Both the position numbers and the translations under genes were made by a program. Of a DNA stretch of 43,042 nt, positions 32,449-39,814 are shown one piece after another (positions within the stretch are counted from its first letter, which is position 1; every line of letters starts with the position of its first letter). The stretch comes from Bacillota bacterium (lineage in GTDB: Bacteria > Bacillota > Clostridia > Peptostreptococcales > Anaerovoracaceae). The stretch covers positions 1 to 43,042 of the forward strand of contig JAQSXD010000001.1 in NCBI GenBank assembly GCA_029266295.1. The letters run 5' to 3'. The notes under the pieces were generated by a model. The model saw only the letters and a list, made by a program, of their open reading frames with translations, made no database searches and was not told the DNA's origin.

Positions 32449-33723
32449 CTATTGAATGTCCTGATTCAGCTTAAGAACAGCAGCATCAATGGGTGTATCA
32501 TTCTGAATAATATCCGCATACATGTTGCAGATAGACTCTTTCAGAACATCCGTGTTGATAGGTCCTACAAAGGATGCACCATCCAGAACATCCAAGATGG
32601 GTTTCGAATAAGGTACGGCTTTTACATAAGCCGGATCATGTGCAACAGATTTGCGCGGGGGGATCATACCCCGGTCTATGTTGAGCTGCACCAGGTTTTC
32701 CGGTCGTAAACAGAAGGAGATAAACTTCCAGGCCGCCTCGGTATTTGCTGAACCGCTGTTGACAGCCAGTCCCCAGCCGGTCTCGGCTGCCCAGCGCTTT
32801 TCCGTTCCATAGAAGGGCATTGGCACATAGTCGAATTCTTCTCCATAGGTGATATCGAATTCTTCCTCTCCGACCGGAATGCTCCAGATACCTCTCGGTA
32901 CCATTAATGCCTGATCAAGGAAGAGCCAATGGAAGTTTTCGATATCTGAACCGGACAGTCCCTCTATATTCGTAACCTTATTGACTTTCACATAGTCAAC
33001 GAGTTTCTTCAGAGTCTCCTTTGCAATTGGTGTATCAAAATTGAATGTATCGCCCTCCAGGTAGGTGCCGCCGGAGGACAAAATCATCGATAGCCAAGTA
33101 TATGGGAGGGAGTCAAAGGAGATAAAATCAAATCCTCTCATATCAAAGATGTCACCTTTTGAAACAGAATTCTTCGTAGCAAGGGAAATCATCTCATCCC
33201 AAGTATCGGGATAGGATAGATTATGTTCATCAAAATAGGGTTTATTTACCAGCATACCGCCATACTCAGCGTTAAACTCCATCGGTACGCCGTAGTAAGC
33301 ACCGTCATGTTCAAATGCGCCCAGCACTGGTTCATAACAATCGTCGAGTAAATCGTTCAGCAGTTCGTCCGGCACGGGCGAAAATACCCCGGTAGGTGCA
33401 AATTCATAGGCCCAACCGCCCCAAAGCTCATAAATGTCCGCGCCTCCTGACTTAGAGAGCAGCGAAGTCTGCACCTTCTGCTCAAAATCGTCATAGGGAT
33501 ATGCCTCAACTTCAATTTTGATGTCAGGGTATTCTTCCTCAAACGCCGCAATTAATTTGTCGTTGGAAACATTCCATGGTGTTTCCAGGTGTGTCCAGTA
33601 TTTCAGAGTGATGGTTTCACCATCAGAGACTTTGCCTTTTGTGGTTTGGCTTTTCTGACAGCCGGTCAGCAGTAAACCCGGCAGCATGAATGCAAGCAGC
33701 AAACAGATAAGTTTCCTTTTCAT
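32449..33723 (-). CDS. Sugar ABC transporter substrate-binding lipoprotein
   Basis: A 424-residue extracellular solute-binding protein of family 1. The signal ends with a lipobox LLLTGC (Cys at about 22). Typical elements follow: ITLKYWTHLETPWN, EEEYPDIKIEVEAYPYDDFEQKVQTSL, GGADIYELWGGWA, PYFDEHNLSYPDTWDE and AAWKFISFCLRPENL. Many Trp, Tyr and Asp residues fit a sugar-binding cleft. It lies 74 bases downstream of the GH4 gene and 76 bases upstream of the MalF-type permease in one minus-strand operon. AGGGAATG precedes the ATG. The ligand, probably an oligosaccharide, cannot be told from sequence. Confidence 0.93.
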   Translation of the reverse strand: MKRKLICLLLAFMLPGLLLTGCQKSQTTKGKVSDGETITLKYWTHLETPWNVSNDKLIAAFEEEYPDIKIEVEAYPYDDFEQKVQTSLLSKSGGADIYELWGGWAYEFAPTGVFSPVPDELLNDLLDDCYEPVLGAFEHDGAYYGVPMEFNAEYGGMLVNKPYFDEHNLSYPDTWDEMISLATKNSVSKGDIFDMRGFDFISFDSLPYTWLSMILSSGGTYLEGDTFNFDTPIAKETLKKLVDYVKVNKVTNIEGLSGSDIENFHWLFLDQALMVPRGIWSIPVGEEEFDITYGEEFDYVPMPFYGTEKRWAAETGWGLAVNSGSANTEAAWKFISFCLRPENLVQLNIDRGMIPPRKSVAHDPAYVKAVPYSKPILDVLDGASFVGPINTDVLKESICNMYADIIQNDTPIDAAVLKLNQDIQ

Positions 33724-33797
33724 ATCATTCCCTCCAGAATAAAATCGTTTGTGTCAACTTATTTGGTCACGTTGGCATAAAACATCAAGCTCCCAGG

Positions 33798-35132
33798 CTA
33801 TAGCGTAAGTGAGTTAAAATAGCCAAGAAAATCTTTGTTTTTTAACAACATCTCCTGAGTCATATCACGAATTTCAGCCATAGACAGCACGCTGGCTGTC
33901 AGCGGATCGAACAGAATGGATTGAAATACCTTTCGAGGATCGCCTTCCAGCGCAGCTGTGACCGCCAATTCCTCACAACGCGCAGAAGTATTCACAAGCA
34001 CAGCGAGATGGTCCGGAAGCGGCCCAACGCTGAATGGTCGAATTCCCTCTTTGGAAGCCAGCATCGGCACCTCAACACATGCGCCTCGGGGCAAATTTCT
34101 GATTAGCCCTTCGGTATTGAGTAGATTTCCATTGAAACCAAAGGGCGTATGGTCACCAAACAGTGCATTAAAGATATTGGAGGCATATTCCTCTCCTCTG
34201 GCCAGATCGACATCAGGAGAATCCAACATCGCTTGAAACTGTGCCTCCCATGTATTCTCTTTTTCTATGTATTCTTTGAGAACATAGGCATACTCGCCCG
34301 GGTTCCATCCCGTCCCATGCGTACAATACGTTTCAATTAAATCGGGGCGCTTACGAAACCATGCGTTGTACTCTGAGTTGTGCCCCGAGGACTCTGTGGG
34401 ATAATAATCAAGATGCAGAAACATCTCGTTACGCACAGGTTCTTCCTTTGCGATTTCCGGCCGGTTACTTACAGCCTCTTTAAGCAGCGGGTAGGCGTCC
34501 TTTCCCTTCCAATTAAAATCCAGATAAAATGCTTGATGATTAATACCGGCGCACGTGTATGTGATATCATCAGTGGATGCGCCAAGCCAGCTTGCCAGCA
34601 TACCTGCAGTCCCTTGAACGCTGTGACAAAGGCCCGTGATCTGCACCTTCGTCTGCCTCTGCAGATACGCGCACAAAAGTGCCATGGGGTTTGTGTAATT
34701 GAGCACGATCGCTTTGGGACAAAGCTCCTCAACGTCATGGATAATGTCCAGCATGACGGGGGCGGTTCTCAAAAAACGAAAAATGCCCGACGGCCCTCTG
34801 GTATCGCCCACACAGATGTCCACACCATACTTTTTCGGTATTTCAATATCGTGTCTCCATACATCAACGCCGCCTTGCAGAATGGTAATCAGTACGCCGT
34901 CTGAATCGGCAAGTGCCTGCCTGCGATCAGCGGTCGGATGTACAGTAGCTGCGTAACCGCCGCGACGAATCAGCTTTTCCAACGCCTTGGCTGCATAAGC
35001 CAATCTGCCTTCATGGATATCTACGAGATGAAATTCGGCATCACGGAAACATTCGAAGCTTAGAATATCCCTGGCCAAGTCCTGCGTAAAATCCAATGAT
35101 CCCGCACCGATAAATGTAAATTTTCGTTTCAT
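33798..35132 (-). CDS. Family 4 glycoside hydrolase (alpha-galactosidase MelA-like)
   Basis: A 444-residue cytosolic GH4 enzyme; members need NAD+ and a divalent metal (usually Mn2+) and cleave by an oxidation-elimination route. The N-terminal Rossmann motif is FIGAGSLDFTQDLARDI (GxGS). NYTNPMALL contributes substrate and cofactor contacts. GLCHSVQGT (Cys and His) and GINHQAFYLDF (His) provide the metal site in MelA-like order, which suits alpha-galacto-configured substrates. It is the first gene of the arm with the ABC transporter and surface enzyme, so it probably trims imported alpha-galactosaminyl oligosaccharides. A promoter with consensus -35 lies 66 bases upstream. Alpha-galactosidase or 6-phospho-glycosidase activity remain alternatives. 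Confidence 0.9.
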   Translation of the reverse strand: MKRKFTFIGAGSLDFTQDLARDILSFECFRDAEFHLVDIHEGRLAYAAKALEKLIRRGGYAATVHPTADRRQALADSDGVLITILQGGVDVWRHDIEIPKKYGVDICVGDTRGPSGIFRFLRTAPVMLDIIHDVEELCPKAIVLNYTNPMALLCAYLQRQTKVQITGLCHSVQGTAGMLASWLGASTDDITYTCAGINHQAFYLDFNWKGKDAYPLLKEAVSNRPEIAKEEPVRNEMFLHLDYYPTESSGHNSEYNAWFRKRPDLIETYCTHGTGWNPGEYAYVLKEYIEKENTWEAQFQAMLDSPDVDLARGEEYASNIFNALFGDHTPFGFNGNLLNTEGLIRNLPRGACVEVPMLASKEGIRPFSVGPLPDHLAVLVNTSARCEELAVTAALEGDPRKVFQSILFDPLTASVLSMAEIRDMTQEMLLKNKDFLGYFNSLTL

Positions 35133-35203
35133 TTAAAACCCCTTCCATTTATAAAACATTCTGTTGTTACCGAAATAACTTAAAAGCGCAACTTGTTATG
35201 ACA

Positions 35204-35232
35204 ATATTACCATGTGTTTTTTTCAATGTCAA
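35204..35232 (-). promoter_or_regulatory. Promoter of the GH4-ABC transporter-SLH arm
   Basis: On the minus strand TTGACA (35227-35232), a 17-base spacer and TAATAT (35204-35209) give a start near 35198, 66 bases before the GH4 gene. Downstream, GTTA-N6-TAAC (35166-35179) is a weak inverted repeat that might bind the GntR protein. Confidence 0.7.
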
Positions 35233-35270
35233 TTTCCCTAGAATATTTTTTATTTTTTAAATTAACTATG

Positions 35271-35324
35271 TTGCAATTACAGACTTCTCGTGTTACAATG
35301 TCGCTAAAGGTTATAACGTTATAA
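35271..35324 (+). promoter_or_regulatory. Promoter and palindromic operator of the gntR-gatZ arm
   Basis: TTGCAA (35271-35276), 17 bases, and TACAAT (35294-35299) predict a start near 35306. The perfect 14-base palindrome TTATAACGTTATAA (35311-35324) covers about +6 to +19, a repressor position. It is a good candidate for the GntR operator. Confidence 0.68.
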
Positions 35325-35354
35325 TAACAATACCAGTTAGGAGATCGAAACCAA

Positions 35355-36080
35355 ATGGAAAAAGATATATCGCGGAATATTCCCATATCACTCTACTATC
35401 AGTTGAAAGAAGAATTGATGAAAAAGATCATTTCAAAGCAATGGCCCCCCGGAGAAAAAATCCCCTCAGAGAAAGAACTTTGCAGTCTTTATGGGGTGAG
35501 CCGCATCACTGTGAGAAAAGCGCTGGATGAGCTTGAGCGTTCAGGCCACTTGGTACGCCGTCAAGGAAAGGGAACTTTTGTAACAAACATATCATTCGAA
35601 CAGAGGCTGTCTAAGTTTTACTCGTTTAGCGAAGAGTTGAAGCAGCGAGGTATGGAGGAACATTCCCGGGTGATTCACTTTGATCAAATTCCTGCAGAAA
35701 GCGAGATTGCCACCCACCTTGGTCTGGAGCCCCAGAGCCAAGTCTTTAAGCTCACTCGACTCAGATTGGTTGACAACACGCCATACACGCTGGAGACTTC
35801 CTATATTCCAGTGGAGGTGTGCCCAAGCCTCACGGAAGAAAATATCTCGAGCAAAGGACTCTACAATGCCATGCGGCTAGACGGAGTTTTTCCCGACAGG
35901 GTGATTGAGAAATTCCGAGCAACAGCCCTCCGCAAGTCCGAGGCTGAGCTCATGGGTCTTAAGCTAAGAATGCCAGCGATGCATTTAGAACGTGTCACGT
36001 ATTATGGCGTGCGCACAGTGGAGTATTGCAGTTCCATCGTCCGCGGAGACTTCTTTACTTATACTGTGGAACTCCGGTAA
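35355..36080 (+). CDS. GntR/HutC-family regulator with UTRA domain
   Basis: A 241-residue GntR regulator of the HutC subfamily. The winged helix (about 10-78) has PPGEKIPSEKELCSLYGVSRITVRKALDELE-type order and RRQGKGTFV. The C-terminal UTRA domain (about 95-240) senses small metabolites, often sugar phosphates such as amino-sugar 6-phosphates (GSFVTN-like entry, FKLTRLRL, TLETSYIP). GGAGA precedes the ATG. It heads the plus arm (gatZ 56 bases later) and is divergent from the GH4-transporter arm, so it most likely represses both until an imported amino-sugar phosphate releases it. A perfect palindrome overlies its own transcription start. Confidence 0.92.
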   Translation: MEKDISRNIPISLYYQLKEELMKKIISKQWPPGEKIPSEKELCSLYGVSRITVRKALDELERSGHLVRRQGKGTFVTNISFEQRLSKFYSFSEELKQRGMEEHSRVIHFDQIPAESEIATHLGLEPQSQVFKLTRLRLVDNTPYTLETSYIPVEVCPSLTEENISSKGLYNAMRLDGVFPDRVIEKFRATALRKSEAELMGLKLRMPAMHLERVTYYGVRTVEYCSSIVRGDFFTYTVELR

Positions 36081-36136
36081 TTGCGTTCGTCAGTCAAACG
36101 CTAGCTCTATCATGTATATATTACGAGGTAACGATT

Positions 36137-37426
36137 ATGAACCACCCGCTTCAAACGCTTCTGAACACGAGAACCCCTGATCACCCTATCGGGATTCCTT
36201 CACTTTGCAGCGCCAACGAATGGGTCATTGACGCCGGTATGTTGTGGGCTCAAAAACATCAAATCCCGCTACTGCTGGAAGCCACTGCAAATCAAGTCAA
36301 CCAATTTGGAGGCTACACAGGAATGACGCCGCAAGACTTTTTTGATTTTGTCAAGCAGCGCGCCCTAAAAAACAATTTCCCCCTTTCCGCCTTGTTTTTA
36401 GGAGGGGACCACCTGGGACCCATGGTGTGGAAGAGCGAAACAGAAGAAAGCGCCATGACCAAGGCAGAAGCCTTGGTTCGTGATTTCATAATGGCCGGAT
36501 TTACCAAAATTCATCTTGATGCCAGTATGTCCTTGGCAGACGACGATATCACCCACGGCCTGGATCCGTCCGTCGTTGCCAGACGTGCGGCACGTCTGGC
36601 CGCCGCTTGCGAGCAGGCATACATATTGCTTCACGCCAAGGATTCCGCCGCTGTCCCTCCAATCTATGTGGTAGGCAGCGAGGTACCCATCGCCGGCGGA
36701 GCCCACGACAGAGAAGACACGATCTCCGTCACCACCCCGAAAAATTTTCACGAGGAAGTTACGTTATTTCAAAATGCATTTGAAGAACTGGGGCTGCACG
36801 AGGCCTGGAAGCGAGTGATTGCTGTGGTCGTACAGCCTGGCGTAGAATTTGGCAACGACACGATAATGGACTACGATGCACAAGCCGCTTCTGCACTGTG
36901 TCATGCACTCGACGACTATCCGGGCCTGGTTTTCGAGGGTCATTCCACTGATTATCAGCGTCCCGAAGCCTTGCACACCATGATCAGCAATGGAGTTGCT
37001 ATTTTAAAAGTAGGGCCTGCGCTCACCTTTGCGCTGCGGGAGGGTCTCTATGCCCTGCAATCCATGGAAAAGATCTTGTTTTCCGACTCACCGGAAAAAC
37101 AATCGCACTATTGCGAAGTTCTGGAACGCGTCATGCGAGAGAACCCAAATTATTGGAAAGCCTATTTCGATGGTCCAGAACGCATGTTATCGATCAATCG
37201 TATTTTTGGGTTGTCAGATAGAAGCCGGTATTATCTCGGGAACCCCGAAGTAAAAGCAGCAGAGGAAAAGCTGTTACACAACTTGTCGCAAACGGACATT
37301 CCCCTGGGCCTTTTGCATCAATTTTTACCTGACCAATATCGCAAAGTGCGCCAAAATACGTTGAGCACACAGCCGTCTGCCCTTTTGCTTGATAAAATTT
37401 GTGCTCTGTTGGACGATTACCGTTAG
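36137..37426 (+). CDS. gatZ: GatZ/KbaZ (AgaZ)-family protein, tagatose-phosphate metabolism
   Basis: A 429-residue TIM-barrel protein of the GatZ/KbaZ/AgaZ family: GIPSLCSANEWVIDAG, LLEATANQVNQFGGYTGM, LGGDHLGP, KIHLDAS, EVPIAGGAHD, VVQPGVEFGND, FEGHSTDYQ and LKVGPALTFALRE are all family hallmarks. In enterobacteria this subunit supports tagatose-1,6-bisphosphate aldolase KbaY/GatY; no KbaY-type gene is in the window. As I recall, some homologues have been shown to epimerise tagatose-6-phosphate and fructose-6-phosphate at C4. Start chosen at 36137, with GAGGT 7 bases upstream, rather than longer frames that overlap gntR. It is followed after 26 bases by an AgaS-like gene. Confidence 0.9.
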   Translation: MNHPLQTLLNTRTPDHPIGIPSLCSANEWVIDAGMLWAQKHQIPLLLEATANQVNQFGGYTGMTPQDFFDFVKQRALKNNFPLSALFLGGDHLGPMVWKSETEESAMTKAEALVRDFIMAGFTKIHLDASMSLADDDITHGLDPSVVARRAARLAAACEQAYILLHAKDSAAVPPIYVVGSEVPIAGGAHDREDTISVTTPKNFHEEVTLFQNAFEELGLHEAWKRVIAVVVQPGVEFGNDTIMDYDAQAASALCHALDDYPGLVFEGHSTDYQRPEALHTMISNGVAILKVGPALTFALREGLYALQSMEKILFSDSPEKQSHYCEVLERVMRENPNYWKAYFDGPERMLSINRIFGLSDRSRYYLGNPEVKAAEEKLLHNLSQTDIPLGLLHQFLPDQYRKVRQNTLSTQPSALLLDKICALLDDYR

Positions 37427-37452
37427 AATTACCAAATTCAGGAGGCAAGAAA

Positions 37453-38487
37453 ATGGACTTAACTTATAATGAGATCAAGGAACAGTACCGTTCCATGCAG
37501 CAGACAAAATCATATTTAGACGGACAAATGACAGAAATCTCAAAATGGATCAAAATGAGACGTTATACCTCTCTGATTGTGCTGGGCTGCGGATCCTCCT
37601 ATAGTCTGGCGAAATCGCTAGCCCGTATGACACACATGAAGACGGGATTTCCCGCAACGGCCTTGCCTGCCGGAGATGTGCTGCTCCACGCGCACCGATA
37701 CATAAAAAGCTTTGAAGGCGCTCTGGTACTTGCAGTTTCACGGTCAGGCAGCACCAGCGAGATCCTGCTGGCATTAGAATCCTTAAAATCACAGAATTGC
37801 CAATTTACCATCGTGACGCTTACCTGCAAAGAGGAATCGGCACTTGCAAAACTTTCAGATATGAATCTGGATCTTCCCTGGGCCTACGACCACAGCGTAT
37901 GCCAAACTCGTACCGTATCCTGTCTGTACTATGCATTCGCTTATATTCTGGCAAATATGACCCATGATTTTGATCTCCTGGCTGATTTAGATGAAGTGAT
38001 CGCCCACGGGGACGATTATCTGGATGAGGTAGATGCCCTTTTAAAGAATTATGCGGCAGAGTCCTGGTCGCAAGTCGTGGTGCTTGGAGATGCAGAGCTT
38101 TGCGGTCTGGCAGAGGAAGGAGCTCTTGCTTTTAAAGAAATTTGTCAGCTCCCTTCGAATCACTACCATTTGCTGGATTCACGCCATGGTCCTGCCGTAC
38201 TCATCAATGAGGATACGATGATTCTCGCTGTGCTGGGTCCCAATAATGATTACGAAAAAGACTTCTTACTAGATATGTCCAAGAAAACTTCTCACATCAT
38301 AGCCTTTACTGATAAGCCCCAGGAGTCTGATTCGGTGCGGGTTCTACCGTATCGCCGTAAAATCAGCCACATTGCCAAGGGGCTGCCTTTCATTCTAATC
38401 TGCCAGCTCCTGTCCTATCACAAGGCCATATACCGCGGAACCAACCCGGACGCCCCCACGGGTCTCGATGCATGGATTTCCTTGTAG
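37453..38487 (+). CDS. SIS-domain sugar-phosphate isomerase/deaminase, AgaS-like
   Basis: A 344-residue protein with two SIS domains, related to the isomerase half of GlmS and to AgaS. The first SIS domain has VLGCGSSYSLAKSLA and VSRSGSTSEILLAL (phosphosugar-binding Ser/Thr). The second has GLAEEGALAFKEICQLPS, DSRHGPAVLINEDT and ends in GTNPDAPTGLDAWI, the typical family tail. AgaS converts galactosamine-6-phosphate to tagatose-6-phosphate and ammonia. The ATG at 37453 has AGGAGG 7 bases upstream. Its place between gatZ and a PfkB kinase supports a galactosamine-6-phosphate role, though fructoselysine- or glucosamine-type SIS enzymes look similar. Confidence 0.85.
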   Translation: MDLTYNEIKEQYRSMQQTKSYLDGQMTEISKWIKMRRYTSLIVLGCGSSYSLAKSLARMTHMKTGFPATALPAGDVLLHAHRYIKSFEGALVLAVSRSGSTSEILLALESLKSQNCQFTIVTLTCKEESALAKLSDMNLDLPWAYDHSVCQTRTVSCLYYAFAYILANMTHDFDLLADLDEVIAHGDDYLDEVDALLKNYAAESWSQVVVLGDAELCGLAEEGALAFKEICQLPSNHYHLLDSRHGPAVLINEDTMILAVLGPNNDYEKDFLLDMSKKTSHIIAFTDKPQESDSVRVLPYRRKISHIAKGLPFILICQLLSYHKAIYRGTNPDAPTGLDAWISL

Positions 38488-38503
38488 AAAGGAAGGCATG
38501 ATA

Positions 38504-39451
38504 ATGAGAAAGGACGTACTTGCAATTGGAGAGTTGAACGCTGATCTGATTTTACAAGGGCTGGCTACCGTTCCCGTTCTAGGCCGGGAAATTTTATGCA
38601 AGAATTCTGATCTGCAGCTCGGAAGTTCTACAGCCATCTGCGCATGCGTAATGGCCTCACTGGGTTTGAAGACGGGCTTTGTCGGTCACCTTGGCACGGA
38701 TACCTGGGGCAATGTGTGCGAAACCTATTTAAACCGTTATGGGGTTGATATGACTCATGTGCTGCGGGATGAAAGTCTGCAGACCGGATTGACCGTCTCA
38801 CTGAGTTGCGGACACGACCGCGCTCTGGTGACCCATCAAGGAGACACCATCGACTGTCTGACCGCGGACAAACTTCCTCCCCAGCCGTGGCTCGAGGCCC
38901 GCCACATCCATATTGGCGCCTTTTTCCTGCAGACAAAGCTAGCAGCTGGACTCCCTGCTTTTTTGGAGCAGGCGAAAGCCCATGGAATGACACTGTCCTT
39001 AGATGCAGGCTGGCAAGAGTCACAGACTTGGGACAATGGCCTGTCCCGGGTCTTGCCCTATATCGACGTGTTTTTTCCTAATGAGAGCGAGGCCTGCGGC
39101 ATTGGCGGAAGTGATGATGTCAGCCAGGCTGCCCTACGTGTCCACGCCATGATGAAGAACGGGATTCTAGTCGTCAAGCGGGGCTCCCAGGGCGCCTTAG
39201 CCATATGCGGCGATGAAACGATTGAGCAAGGCGCATATCAAACTACAGTCATCGACACCACAGGAGCAGGCGACAGCTTCAACGCCGGTTTCCTATATGC
39301 CTATCTGCATCATAGGGATCTTGCCGAATGCTTGAGTTATGGGAACGCCGCGGGCGCCGTGTCCGTCACAAAGATGGGCGGCACCTCCCAATGCCCCACC
39401 TTATCCGAAGTAGAGCAATGGATCCGGCACGGCAGAGCGGTTGGTGCTTAG
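38504..39451 (+). CDS. PfkB-family carbohydrate kinase
   Basis: A 315-residue ribokinase/PfkB-family kinase. The N-terminus reads VLAIGELNADLILQG, the substrate lid region has GSSTAICACVMASLG, and the C-terminal signature DTTGAGDSFNAGFLYAYL holds the catalytic Asp and anion hole. VKRGSQGAL lies in the ATP-binding part. I chose the ATG at 38504 (GGAAGG 7 bases upstream) over an ATG at 38498. It is the last gene of the plus arm. It may be a tagatose-6-phosphate kinase or, because an ABC transporter delivers unphosphorylated sugar, the kinase that makes galactosamine-6-phosphate. The sequence alone does not decide. Confidence 0.9.
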   Translation: MRKDVLAIGELNADLILQGLATVPVLGREILCKNSDLQLGSSTAICACVMASLGLKTGFVGHLGTDTWGNVCETYLNRYGVDMTHVLRDESLQTGLTVSLSCGHDRALVTHQGDTIDCLTADKLPPQPWLEARHIHIGAFFLQTKLAAGLPAFLEQAKAHGMTLSLDAGWQESQTWDNGLSRVLPYIDVFFPNESEACGIGGSDDVSQAALRVHAMMKNGILVVKRGSQGALAICGDETIEQGAYQTTVIDTTGAGDSFNAGFLYAYLHHRDLAECLSYGNAAGAVSVTKMGGTSQCPTLSEVEQWIRHGRAVGA

Positions 39452-39480
39452 GCACATCGGGCAGCTACTCAACCCAAACG

Positions 39481-39507
39481 GAACGCCTGGCTATCAGCCA
39501 GGCGTTC
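39481..39507. terminator. Hairpin between the PfkB and HPr genes
   Basis: GAACGCCTGGCT (39481-39492) pairs perfectly with AGCCAGGCGTTC (39496-39507). It lies between two convergent genes and probably ends both transcripts. The T-run on the plus strand is weak (TATCATTCTCC). Confidence 0.75.
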
Positions 39508-39517
39508 TATCATTCTC

Positions 39518-39781
39518 CTATTCCTCATGGTTCGATTCAATGATCTCGGTGAGATTTTTTAGGGCATCCTCTTCATCCTCACCCTCACAAACCAGCCGGA
39601 TTTTAGTGTCCTTTACAATACCGGCACTTAATATCGCTAGCATGGATTTTGCCTCAAAGGATCTATCATCCTTAATAATATTAATCTTAGATTGGAATTG
39701 TTTTGCTGCCTTTACAAGGTTACTTGCAGGCCTTGCGTGAAGTCCGGTCTTGTTATTGATTAGAATACTTCGTTCAACCAT
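39518..39781 (-). CDS. HPr family phosphocarrier protein
   Basis: An 87-residue HPr. The EI-phosphorylated His15 is in TGLHARPAS, and Ser46, the HPr-kinase site, is in AKSMLAIL, so it is a true HPr rather than a Crh-like form without His15. Length and motif spacing are canonical. AAAAGGAG precedes the ATG. It is the last gene of a LicT-NanE-EIICB-HPr operon, 33 bases after the EIICB gene. It may be a dedicated phosphodonor for that transporter or the cell's main HPr; no EI or EIIA gene is nearby. Confidence 0.96.
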   Translation of the reverse strand: MVERSILINNKTGLHARPASNLVKAAKQFQSKINIIKDDRSFEAKSMLAILSAGIVKDTKIRLVCEGEDEEDALKNLTEIIESNHEE

Positions 39782-39814
39782 TTTTTCTCCTTTTCATTCG
39801 CCATTGATCCATTG

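Noticed and set aside
34380..34904. A 174-codon plus-strand open frame opposite the GH4 gene
   Set aside because: The opposite strand carries all GH4 motifs in order; this frame shows no recognisable domain or ribosome site.
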